A stretch of 5,830 nucleotides of DNA from Kiritimatiellia bacterium (lineage in GTDB: Bacteria > Verrucomicrobiota > Kiritimatiellia > RFP12 > UBA1067), in contig JAKSOX010000131.1 of NCBI GenBank assembly GCA_024405335.1, forward strand, positions 1 through 5,830, in the 5' to 3' direction. Numbering within the stretch: position 1 is the stretch's first letter; each line of letters opens with the position of its first letter. The position numbers were made by a program, and so were the translations under genes. Below, in pieces: positions 1 to 5,778 of this stretch. A model generated the notes under the pieces. The model ran no database searches. It saw nothing but the letters and a program-made list of their open reading frames with translations, and was not told where the DNA came from.

Positions 1-157
1 CGCCCATGTAGTAGCCCTCGTCCGTGACGTTGTAGCCGTATTCCCAGACGGACGGTATGCCCGCGTCGCCGGACAGCCAGAAGACGCGCAAGGCGCACCA
101 CAGCGCCGCAAAAAGCAGCAGCCACAGCCAACCCCGTTTGCATGCGTCGAGTTTCAT
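1..157 (-). CDS. N-terminus of a probable membrane glycosyltransferase (partial, runs off left edge)
   Basis: An open frame of 52 codons runs from an ATG at 157 to the window edge without a stop. The ATG overlaps the TGA of the upstream FAD-oxidoreductase gene as ATGA, and no clear Shine-Dalgarno sequence precedes it, so translation is probably coupled to that gene. The product begins with a short basic stretch (K2, K7, R8), then one hydrophobic helix rich in W, L and A at about residues 9-28, then a polar segment containing TDEGYYMG at 45-52. One N-terminal membrane helix followed by an Asp-Glu pair in the first extracytoplasmic loop is typical of polyprenyl-phosphate-sugar-dependent glycosyltransferases (GT39, GT83/ArnT, PMT_2-like), where the acidic pair is catalytic. 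Pairing with a sugar-mutase-like flavoenzyme supports a surface-glycan role. The family call is inference from a short fragment; it could be another polytopic membrane protein. Confidence 0.6.
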   Translation of the reverse strand, partial: MKLDACKRGWLWLLLFAALWCALRVFWLSGDAGIPSVWEYGYNVTDEGYYMG

Positions 158-1704
158 CGTTTGGTTTCGTGGTATTCTTTTTCGGTGTTCACGTCCCACA
201 GCGCCGCTTTGTCGGAAAGACCCAACAGCGCACGAGCCGCCTCCATGCCGCAAAGCATCGAGTGGTCCATGTTGTTGTAGCGGTGCTGACCGTTGCGCCC
301 GATGCAGTAGAGGTTGGCGAAGCCGTCGAGCCAAGCCCGCACCTTGCCGAATTCCGCATACGTGCCGAAATAGGCGGGATATGCCTTTTTCACCCGGATG
401 CGCACCGCGTCGCGCACGGGTTCGTGCTCGCCCAAAACGCCGACGTGGCGCAGCTCCGCCGTCGCCATCGCGATGAAATCTTCGTCGGACATCGTCCAGA
501 GCCGGTCACCTTCCGCGCAAAAATACTCCAGGCCGATCCACACGTGCTTCGTGACGTCGTCGACCATGTACGGGCTCCAGTTGTTGAACACCTGAATGCG
601 ACCCATCCGCACGTCCCGTTCCTGCACGTAGATCCAAGTGTCCGGGATGATGTCGTTGACCGTCTTGAACGCCGTCGTGTTGCCGAGCGCCAGCCGGTCG
701 ACAAGCAGCCCCACCGTGATGAAGTCGCGGTACGGCAAACCTTCGGCCACGCGCGCGACGTCCGCGGGCGCCCCGCCCATCGCGGCCACCAGGTCCTTGA
801 CGGGCATGGACGAGAACAGCGCGTCGCAGGGGATCTTTTCGCCCCCGTCGAGCGTGACGGCCGTGACGCGGCCTCCTTCGGCGGAGACGCCAACGACTTC
901 GGCGTTCATGCGCATCTCGACGTTTTGCCGCCGAAGATCGTCCGCCAACGCTTCCCAGAGTTGCCCAGGACCCTTCTTCGGATAGAGGAATTCTTCGATG
1001 AGGGACGTTTCCCTTTTGCCGCCCTTGGGAACGAACACGTTCAACAGCGCCTTCCACAACGAAAGGCCCTTCACGCGCTGCGCGCCCCACTCGGGCGAAA
1101 TGTTCGACGGATGGATGCCCCAAAGCTTCTCGGTGTAATCCTCGAAGAACATCGAATAAAGGACCTTGCCGAAGCGGTTGACGTAGAAATCCTCAAGCGA
1201 TTTCTCCGGCCGCTTGCGAAACGCCGAGCAGAGGTAGCTCCAGCCGGCTTTCCACGTCCGCACGAGTCCCATGGCCAAAAACGTCGCGGGCTTGATGGAA
1301 ATCGGATAGTCGAAGAAATGGCGCAAATAGTAAATGCGGCTCACACGATGGCGGCGAAGCATCACGCGGTCGGACGTTTCGGGATCCGGTCCGCCGGCTT
1401 CGGTGCGGCACGCGCGCCCCAGCAACGCATCGTCCTTCGACGGCGCTCCCTGCACGGGCATGAGCTTCGACCACAGCGCGTTCACCTCTTCGGACTTCGA
1501 GAAAAAGCGGTGTCCGCCGATGTCGATGCGGCAATCGCCGTGGACGGCGGTACGGGAAATGCCGCCGACGTGCGGCGACGCTTCAAGAACCACGATTTTC
1601 CATTCGGAACCGCCCTTGTCCAACAACTCGCGGGCGGCCGTGAGACCGGCCGGACCGGCGCCTACGACCACCGCCGTCTTCTTCTTGCCTGTCGAACCGT
1701 CCAT
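154..1704 (-). CDS. FAD/NAD(P)-dependent oxidoreductase, UDP-galactopyranose mutase / protoporphyrinogen oxidase-like
   Basis: This is a flavoprotein of about 516 residues. Numbered from the ATG at 1704, a Rossmann dinucleotide motif VVVGAGPAGL lies at about 12-21 (GxGxxG at 15-20). The acidic residue expected to bind the FAD ribose is E41 in VVLEAS, followed by GGISRT and IDIGGHRFF (about 60-68). A central conserved block FFEDYTEKLWGI lies at about 186-197, and the C-terminal FAD-binding signature GRNGQHRYNNMDHSM at 469-483. These features place it in the amine-oxidase-fold group containing UDP-galactopyranose mutase and HemY-like proteins, often found in polysaccharide loci; the reaction is unknown. 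No membrane segment or signal peptide is evident. The frame extends to a TTG at 1752, with another ATG at 1722. I prefer 1704 because GGCGGA lies 6 nt upstream and the dinucleotide fold then starts close to the N-terminus. The gene follows the phosphofructokinase and overlaps the next gene by 4 nt. Confidence 0.85.
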   Translation of the reverse strand: MDGSTGKKKTAVVVGAGPAGLTAARELLDKGGSEWKIVVLEASPHVGGISRTAVHGDCRIDIGGHRFFSKSEEVNALWSKLMPVQGAPSKDDALLGRACRTEAGGPDPETSDRVMLRRHRVSRIYYLRHFFDYPISIKPATFLAMGLVRTWKAGWSYLCSAFRKRPEKSLEDFYVNRFGKVLYSMFFEDYTEKLWGIHPSNISPEWGAQRVKGLSLWKALLNVFVPKGGKRETSLIEEFLYPKKGPGQLWEALADDLRRQNVEMRMNAEVVGVSAEGGRVTAVTLDGGEKIPCDALFSSMPVKDLVAAMGGAPADVARVAEGLPYRDFITVGLLVDRLALGNTTAFKTVNDIIPDTWIYVQERDVRMGRIQVFNNWSPYMVDDVTKHVWIGLEYFCAEGDRLWTMSDEDFIAMATAELRHVGVLGEHEPVRDAVRIRVKKAYPAYFGTYAEFGKVRAWLDGFANLYCIGRNGQHRYNNMDHSMLCGMEAARALLGLSDKAALWDVNTEKEYHETKR

Positions 1705-1710
1705 GGATTT

Positions 1711-1716
1711 TCCGCC
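1711..1716 (-). promoter_or_regulatory. Possible ribosome binding site of the FAD oxidoreductase
   Basis: The minus strand reads GGCGGA six bases before the ATG at 1704. It is only a partial match to GGAGG, but the spacing is right. It is the main reason for preferring this start over the ATG at 1722 or the TTG at 1752. Confidence 0.35.
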
Positions 1717-1758
1717 GAGCATGTCGTCGCACGTTTTCCCGAACAACCGCAACGCGCG

Positions 1759-2994
1759 CTACAGCGTCGCGATGGGCGGCAGTTCGCCCACGAGCGGCTT
1801 CGCCCACGCGACGAACGCGGGGGTGACGTCGTGCCCGTTTTTCGCGATGAAGTTCTTGGGTAGCGAGCGCGTCCATTTCGCCGCGTCCTGGATCGGCAGC
1901 GGCAGGAATTCGGCTTCGTACGCGCCCTTGGCGCCCTTCTTGCGGCGGATGCCGATCGTGCCCTTCGCGGGGCACTCGGGATTGCCGGACGCCGCGCCGA
2001 GCGCGCACGCCACGGCCATGCCGCCCGCGGTGAGCGCTTCCTGCAGATCCGAAGCGCTCTGCACGCCCGGGAAACTGCGCTGCAGATAGCCGAACGTGTC
2101 GGCGCGCACGCGCTTCACGCCGGCCCGGGCCTTCACGATTTTCGCGAGGTGGTCGCCCAAGGCGCCCGTGCCGCTCATCTGCACGTTGCCGTGCGAATCC
2201 TTTTCGCCGCCGGCGAACTGCGCGCCGATGGACACGCCTTGTTCGTCCCGGATGCCTTCGGACACGGCCACGACGCACCGGCCCCATTTCTTCATGGCGG
2301 CCTGGACGTCTTCGACGAATCCGTCCACGGAGAACGGCACTTCCGGCAGGTAGATCAGATGCGGGCCCGCGCCCTTGTAGGTGCGCGCGAGCGCGCTCGC
2401 CGCCGTGAGGAAGCCCGCGTCGCGGCCCATCACCACGTCGATTTTGCAGCCTCCCAGCGCGCGGTTGTCGAGATCGTCGCCCATGAACGCGCGCGCCACG
2501 AAATTCGCCGCCGAACCGTAGCCGGGCGTGTGGTCGCAGCTGCGCAAGTCGCAGTCGATCGTCTTCGGCACGTGGTACACCACCAGCGGGTAGCCGTCCT
2601 TTTCCGCTTCTTCCGCGACGATGCGCGCGGCGTCGGCGGAGTCGTTGCCGCCGACGTAGAAGAAGTAGCCGACTTCGAGGCGCTTGAACTCCTCGAAGAT
2701 TTTGCGGCAGTCCTCGGCCGTGGGTTTCAGGCGGCAGCTGCCCAGCGCGGACGACGGCGTGCGCGCGACGGCGATCGCCTGTTCGTCGGTGACGGCCTTG
2801 AATTCGTGGTAGTCGCGGCCGAGGATGCCGGCGATGCCGTGGCGCGCGCCGAGGATTTTCCCGAAGTGCTTTTTGCCGGCGTCGCGGCAGGCGCACACCA
2901 CGCCCATCAGCGAACCGTTGATCACCATCGACGGCCCGCCCGATTGGGCGACGACGACGTTGTTGAACTTCTTGGCGGCGGTTTTCTTTTTCAT
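1759..2994 (-). CDS. pfp: Pyrophosphate-type 6-phosphofructokinase (diphosphate--fructose-6-phosphate 1-phosphotransferase)
   Basis: The 411-residue product phosphorylates fructose 6-phosphate to fructose 1,6-bisphosphate in cytoplasmic glycolysis, probably with PPi and reversibly. Phosphofructokinase motifs appear in order: AQSGGPSMVING (16-27), the phosphoryl-donor loop GGNDS (115-119), PKTIDCDL (143-150) with the catalytic Asp147, substrate-binding MGRDAG (189-194), PEVPF (217-221) and GYLQRSFPG (302-310). By established family knowledge, an Asp at the position of E. coli Gly104 (here D118) and a Lys before TID (here K144) mark PPi rather than ATP use. Two local oddities are N117, where ATP enzymes have the Mg-binding Asp103, and Cys148 in place of the usual Asn in TIDND. 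The ATG at 2994 overlaps the TGA of queA as ATGA and has no visible Shine-Dalgarno sequence, so coupled translation is likely. An in-frame extension upstream to 3780 is only a shadow inside queA. Donor specificity is inferred from residues. Confidence 0.9.
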   Translation of the reverse strand: MKKKTAAKKFNNVVVAQSGGPSMVINGSLMGVVCACRDAGKKHFGKILGARHGIAGILGRDYHEFKAVTDEQAIAVARTPSSALGSCRLKPTAEDCRKIFEEFKRLEVGYFFYVGGNDSADAARIVAEEAEKDGYPLVVYHVPKTIDCDLRSCDHTPGYGSAANFVARAFMGDDLDNRALGGCKIDVVMGRDAGFLTAASALARTYKGAGPHLIYLPEVPFSVDGFVEDVQAAMKKWGRCVVAVSEGIRDEQGVSIGAQFAGGEKDSHGNVQMSGTGALGDHLAKIVKARAGVKRVRADTFGYLQRSFPGVQSASDLQEALTAGGMAVACALGAASGNPECPAKGTIGIRRKKGAKGAYEAEFLPLPIQDAAKWTRSLPKNFIAKNGHDVTPAFVAWAKPLVGELPPIATL

Positions 2995-4091
2995 ACGATC
3001 AGCATGCAGTCGCCGTAGGAGAAGAATCTGTACTCGGCCCGTACGGCCATGGCGTAAGCACAGAGGACGCGCTCGCGTCCCGCCAAAGCGGAAATCATCA
3101 TCAGCAGCGTGGATTGCGGCAGGTGGAAATTCGTGAGCATCGCGTCGCACACCTTGAACGCATACGGCGGATAAATGAAGATGTCGCTCGCGCCGGTGCC
3201 GGCGACCACCAGCGGATCGCCCTCCGCGCGCGCGCGGCTCGCCACCGTTTCGAGCGTGCGCACCGTGGTGGAGCCCACGCACACCACGCGGCCGCCGCGC
3301 GCCTTGCACGCGTTGATCGCCTCCGCCGTATCCGGCGGCACCGTGAACGCCTCGAAGTCCATGTGGTGGTCTTCGATTTCGTCCGTCTTCACGGGGCGGA
3401 ACGTGCCCGGCCCCACGTGCAGCGTGACCGCCACGCGGCGGACGCCCTTCTTTTCGAGCGCCGCGAATATCTCCGGCGTGAAATGGAGGCCCGCCGTGGG
3501 CGCCGCCACGGATCCGACGTGCTTCGCGTAGATCGTCTGGTAGCGGTCGCGGTCGGCGGCTTCCTCTTCGGCCGTGCCCTCGCGGTGCACGTACGGCGGC
3601 ACCGGCGTGCGCCCGAACGCATCCAACAGTTCCGCCAACGGCTTCCCGCTGCGGAAGGCGCACTTCCACATGCCGCCGTCCAGCTTCTCGAGCAGCTCCA
3701 CCCGCAGTTCGCGGTTCGGTCCGAACACGGCCACCTGGCCCGCGCGGCTCGGCCGGCCGCTGCCGATGAGGACGTTCCACGTCACGCGCTCGAGCAGATC
3801 CTCCATCGGCGGCGGACCTTCGTTCTCGGGCGCGGGATTCACCATCAGCACTTCCACCGCGCCGGGCGAATCACTCCAGGTGCCCAGCAGCCGGGCGGGG
3901 AAAACCTTCGTGTCGTTGACGACGAGCAGGTCCTTTTCGTCGAGGTATTCGACTATGTCCGAAATGCGACGGTGCTCCAGCACGCCGGTCGCGCGGTGGA
4001 GCACCATCATCCGTTCGGTGCCCCGCTGCTCGGACGGATGCTGCGCTATGAGCCGCGCCGGGAGCGGGTACCAGAACTGTTTCGTTTTCAT
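2991..4091 (-). CDS. queA: S-adenosylmethionine:tRNA ribosyltransferase-isomerase (queuosine biosynthesis)
   Basis: QueA transfers and isomerises the ribosyl group of S-adenosylmethionine onto 7-aminomethyl-7-deazaguanine in the anticodon wobble position of GUN tRNAs, giving epoxyqueuosine. The 366-residue length is normal and the protein looks complete. Family blocks are visible in order: LPARLIAQHPSEQR (10-23), DLLVVNDTKVFPARLLG (54-70), GRTPVPPYVHR (160-170), YQTIYAKHVGSVAAPTAGLH (184-203), LHVGPGTFRPV (224-234), STTVRTLET (274-282), IFIYPPYAFKV (304-314), LTNFHLPQSTLL (319-330) and YRFFSYGDCML (354-364). It starts at ATG 4091, 4 nt after the stop of the decarboxylase beta subunit, with no clear Shine-Dalgarno sequence, and its TGA overlaps the start of the phosphofructokinase gene. 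No other queuosine gene (tgt, queG, queC-F) is visible, so its place in this operon appears to be one of convenience. Identification is secure. Confidence 0.97.
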   Translation of the reverse strand: MKTKQFWYPLPARLIAQHPSEQRGTERMMVLHRATGVLEHRRISDIVEYLDEKDLLVVNDTKVFPARLLGTWSDSPGAVEVLMVNPAPENEGPPPMEDLLERVTWNVLIGSGRPSRAGQVAVFGPNRELRVELLEKLDGGMWKCAFRSGKPLAELLDAFGRTPVPPYVHREGTAEEEAADRDRYQTIYAKHVGSVAAPTAGLHFTPEIFAALEKKGVRRVAVTLHVGPGTFRPVKTDEIEDHHMDFEAFTVPPDTAEAINACKARGGRVVCVGSTTVRTLETVASRARAEGDPLVVAGTGASDIFIYPPYAFKVCDAMLTNFHLPQSTLLMMISALAGRERVLCAYAMAVRAEYRFFSYGDCMLIV

Positions 4092-4095
4092 CGCA

Positions 4096-5661
4096 TCAGC
4101 GGCAGAGGGTGTAGAGAACGCCCGCCACGACGGCCGAGCCGATGACGCCAGAGACGTTCGGCCCCATCGCCTGCATGAGGATGAAGTTCGTCGGGTCGTT
4201 GCCGAGCGAAACCTTGTTCGAAACGCGCGCCGCCATCGGCACGGCCGAAACGCCGGCGGAACCGATCAGCGGATTGACCTTCTCCTTCGAGAAGAGGTTC
4301 ATGATCTTCGCCATCACCACGCCGGCGGCGGTGCCCACGCAGAACGCGCAGAGGCCCAGCGCCAGAATGCCCAGCGTCGTGCCGGAAAGGAACTTCTCGC
4401 ACGCGAGCTTCGAGCCCACGGAAAGGCCGAGCATGATCGTGACGATGTTGATGAGCGCGTTGGACATCGTGTCCGCGATGCGCGAAACCGACGGCCCGAC
4501 TTCCTTCGCCAGGTTGCCCAGCATCAACGCGCCGATCAGCGGCACGGCGGAAGGCAGCAGGAACGCGCACAACAGCAACACGATCAGCGGGAAGCAGATT
4601 TTCTCGATCTTCTTCACCTCCCTGAGCGGCGGCATTTTGATGAGCCGCTCGCTCTTCGTGGTGAGCGCGTTCATGATCGGCGGCTGGATGATCGGGACAA
4701 GGGCCATGTAGGAGTACGCGGCCACGGCGATCGCGCCCAGGAGGTCCGGGGCGAGACGCGAAGTGAGCCAAATGGCCGTGGGGCCGTCCGCGCCGCCGAT
4801 GATGCCGATCGAAGCGGCCGCCTTCAGGGGCTCCACGCCGAAGAAGTCGTTCCCGAAAACCGCGGCGAGCCCCAGCGCGCCGAAGAGCGCGAAGAAGATG
4901 CCGAACTGCGCGGCGCCGCCGAGGAGCGCCGTTTTCGGATTGGCGATCAGCGGGCCGAAGTCGGTCATCGCGCCCACGCCCATGAAGATCATGATCGGGA
5001 ACACGCCCGTGTCGATGCCGAAGTGGAAGAAGTAGTAGAGGAAGCCGCCCGGCTCCACGATGCCGCCCTGCATCACGGGCAAGCCGCTCGCGAGGAACGC
5101 GATTGCGCCGTCGTGCAGCATCGCGGGCGCGGTGACGCCGGCGAGCGGGCAGTTCGCGAGCAGCCCGCCGAAGCCGATCGGCAGCAGCAGCAGCGGCTCG
5201 AAGCCCTTGACGATGGCGAGGTACATCATCACGAGGCACAGCGGAATCATGATCAGCTGCCCCACGCCGTAGGGCATGCCGAAAAGCGTCTTCACCTCGT
5301 GGCCCCTGACGAACGCGCCGGCGTCGTCGAAGTAGCCGCCGATCCAGTCGCCTTTCTTCACCGCGTGCTTCCCGGTGGAAAGCGTCGCCGCCTGGACGTC
5401 GTCGACCACCCAGAAGCCGTTCTTGTTCGCGTAGGCGGCGCGGGCGAGCGCGCCGGGCTTCGAGAAGTCGGGCTTCGCGGGGCGATCCGCCTCGGCGAAG
5501 TCGCCGGTGATGTAGTCGGGCGCGGACTTGCGCATGAAACCGGCGATGCCGGTGTCGCCCGTGAGGTCCTTCACCTTGCCGAGCGTGGTCTTCCAGTCGC
5601 CGTCGGCGAAAGCCGCGAAGCAGCCGGCCGCAACAAGCATTGTGAGAAAAAGTTTTTTCAT
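4096..5661 (-). CDS. Na+-translocating decarboxylase beta subunit (OadB/GcdB/MmdB family) with secreted N-terminal extension
   Basis: This is the membrane subunit that releases CO2 from carboxybiotin and exports Na+ in oxaloacetate, methylmalonyl-CoA or glutaconyl-CoA decarboxylases. The core from about residue 126 to 521 matches the family from memory: [18 protein letters not shown] (153-170), [18 protein letters not shown] (226-243), [10 protein letters not shown] (288-297, D292 corresponding to the essential D203 of Klebsiella OadB), [19 protein letters not shown] (312-330), [16 protein letters not shown] (404-419), [20 protein letters not shown] (463-482) and [17 protein letters not shown] (499-515). 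The core is strongly hydrophobic, with many membrane segments. Unusually, residues 1-125 add a Sec-type signal peptide ([14 protein letters not shown]..., likely cut after AFA at 17-19) and a polar, probably extracytoplasmic stretch of about 105 residues; I do not recognise that domain. The ATG at 5661 has GAAGG 10 nt upstream. A biotinyl-domain gene lies just upstream. The substrate cannot be assigned, so no exact symbol is given. Confidence 0.95.
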   Translation of the reverse strand: MKKLFLTMLVAAGCFAAFADGDWKTTLGKVKDLTGDTGIAGFMRKSAPDYITGDFAEADRPAKPDFSKPGALARAAYANKNGFWVVDDVQAATLSTGKHAVKKGDWIGGYFDDAGAFVRGHEVKTLFGMPYGVGQLIMIPLCLVMMYLAIVKGFEPLLLLPIGFGGLLANCPLAGVTAPAMLHDGAIAFLASGLPVMQGGIVEPGGFLYYFFHFGIDTGVFPIMIFMGVGAMTDFGPLIANPKTALLGGAAQFGIFFALFGALGLAAVFGNDFFGVEPLKAAASIGIIGGADGPTAIWLTSRLAPDLLGAIAVAAYSYMALVPIIQPPIMNALTTKSERLIKMPPLREVKKIEKICFPLIVLLLCAFLLPSAVPLIGALMLGNLAKEVGPSVSRIADTMSNALINIVTIMLGLSVGSKLACEKFLSGTTLGILALGLCAFCVGTAAGVVMAKIMNLFSKEKVNPLIGSAGVSAVPMAARVSNKVSLGNDPTNFILMQAMGPNVSGVIGSAVVAGVLYTLCR

Positions 5662-5671
5662 CAGTTGAAAA

Positions 5672-5676
5672 CCTTC
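5672..5676 (-). promoter_or_regulatory. Possible ribosome binding site of the decarboxylase beta subunit
   Basis: The minus strand reads GAAGG ten bases before the ATG at 5661. The match to the anti-Shine-Dalgarno sequence is reasonable but the spacing is slightly long. It supports 5661 as the start and therefore the signal peptide and N-terminal extension. Confidence 0.4.
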
Positions 5677-5685
5677 GTCGTTATC

Positions 5686-5760
5686 AAATCGCTTCGTTTT
5701 AAATGGTTAAATCGGCTTCGCCTTTAAATTTAAAGCCCGAAGGGCGATTTAACCATTTAA
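5686..5760. repeat. Cluster of three short palindromic units in the intergenic region (REP/BIME-like arrangement)
   Basis: The region between the biotinyl gene and the beta subunit is AT-rich, unlike its neighbours, and holds three versions of one unit, TTTAAA-core-CGATTT or close. Copies on the minus strand are at 5686-5703 (core ACGAAG) and 5709-5728 (core GGCGAAGCC); the third, on the plus strand at 5729-5750, has core GCCCGAAGGGC. The last two stand back to back, meeting in the palindrome TTTAAATTTAAA (5723-5734). The cores can form tiny hairpins with a GAA (or TTC) loop and stems of 1, 3 and 4 bp. An outer perfect inverted repeat of 16 bp (TTAAATGGTTAAATCG) pairs 5699-5714 with 5745-5760, so transcript or single-stranded DNA could form a long stem with two small hairpins inside. 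The role is unknown: mobile-repeat remnant, transcript processing or stability signal, or a weak attenuator. Confidence 0.8.
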
Positions 5761-5778
5761 CCATTTAACCATTTAATC
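5747..5778. repeat. Four tandem copies of an 8-bp unit (ATTTAACC)
   Basis: The plus strand carries ATTTAACC at 5747-5754, 5755-5762 and 5763-5770, and ATTTAATC at 5771-5778, one base different. On the transcribed strand the unit reads GGTTAAAT. The array starts within the outer arm of the palindromic cluster and its last copy overlaps the TGA stop of the biotinyl gene (5777-5779). It may have grown by slippage from the arm of the inverted repeat. Confidence 0.9.

Noticed and set aside
142..1863. A 573-codon open frame on the plus strand opposite the FAD oxidoreductase
   Set aside because: The composition is low-complexity, rich in R, H, V and A, with no motif. It mirrors the third-position GC bias of the real gene on the other strand.
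2995..3780. A long in-frame N-terminal extension of the phosphofructokinase upstream of 2994
   Set aside because: It lies entirely inside queA in another frame and is an Arg/Gly/His-rich shadow. The ATG at 2994 gives the normal family N-terminus and an ATGA overlap.
3114..4145. A 343-codon plus-strand frame opposite queA, and a similar one at 2149-3018 opposite pfp
   Set aside because: Both are Arg/His/Ala-rich shadows of secure minus-strand genes, with no ribosome binding site or domain evidence.
5620..5661. Lipoprotein-type signal (AAGC at residues 11-14) in the beta subunit
   Set aside because: The -3 position is Ala rather than Leu/Val/Ile, and a better signal peptidase I site (AFA before D20) follows, so a lipobox is not supported.
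3574..5727. A 717-codon open frame on the plus strand, antisense to queA and the decarboxylase beta subunit
   Set aside because: Its product is dominated by R, H, A, E and D without recognisable domains, the usual look of a frame opposite a GC-rich gene. The minus-strand proteins here are clearly homologous to known families.
5662..5776. A sigma-70-type promoter for the beta subunit operon in the AT-rich gap
   Set aside because: Several AT-rich hexamers such as TTTAAA and GATAAC occur, but no pair with convincing -35/-10 sequence and 16-18 bp spacing stands out. The low GC is explained by the repeats.
5686..5778. CRISPR array
   Set aside because: Units are directly adjacent or inverted, without spacers of regular length and differing sequence; the 8-bp tandem units are far too short.
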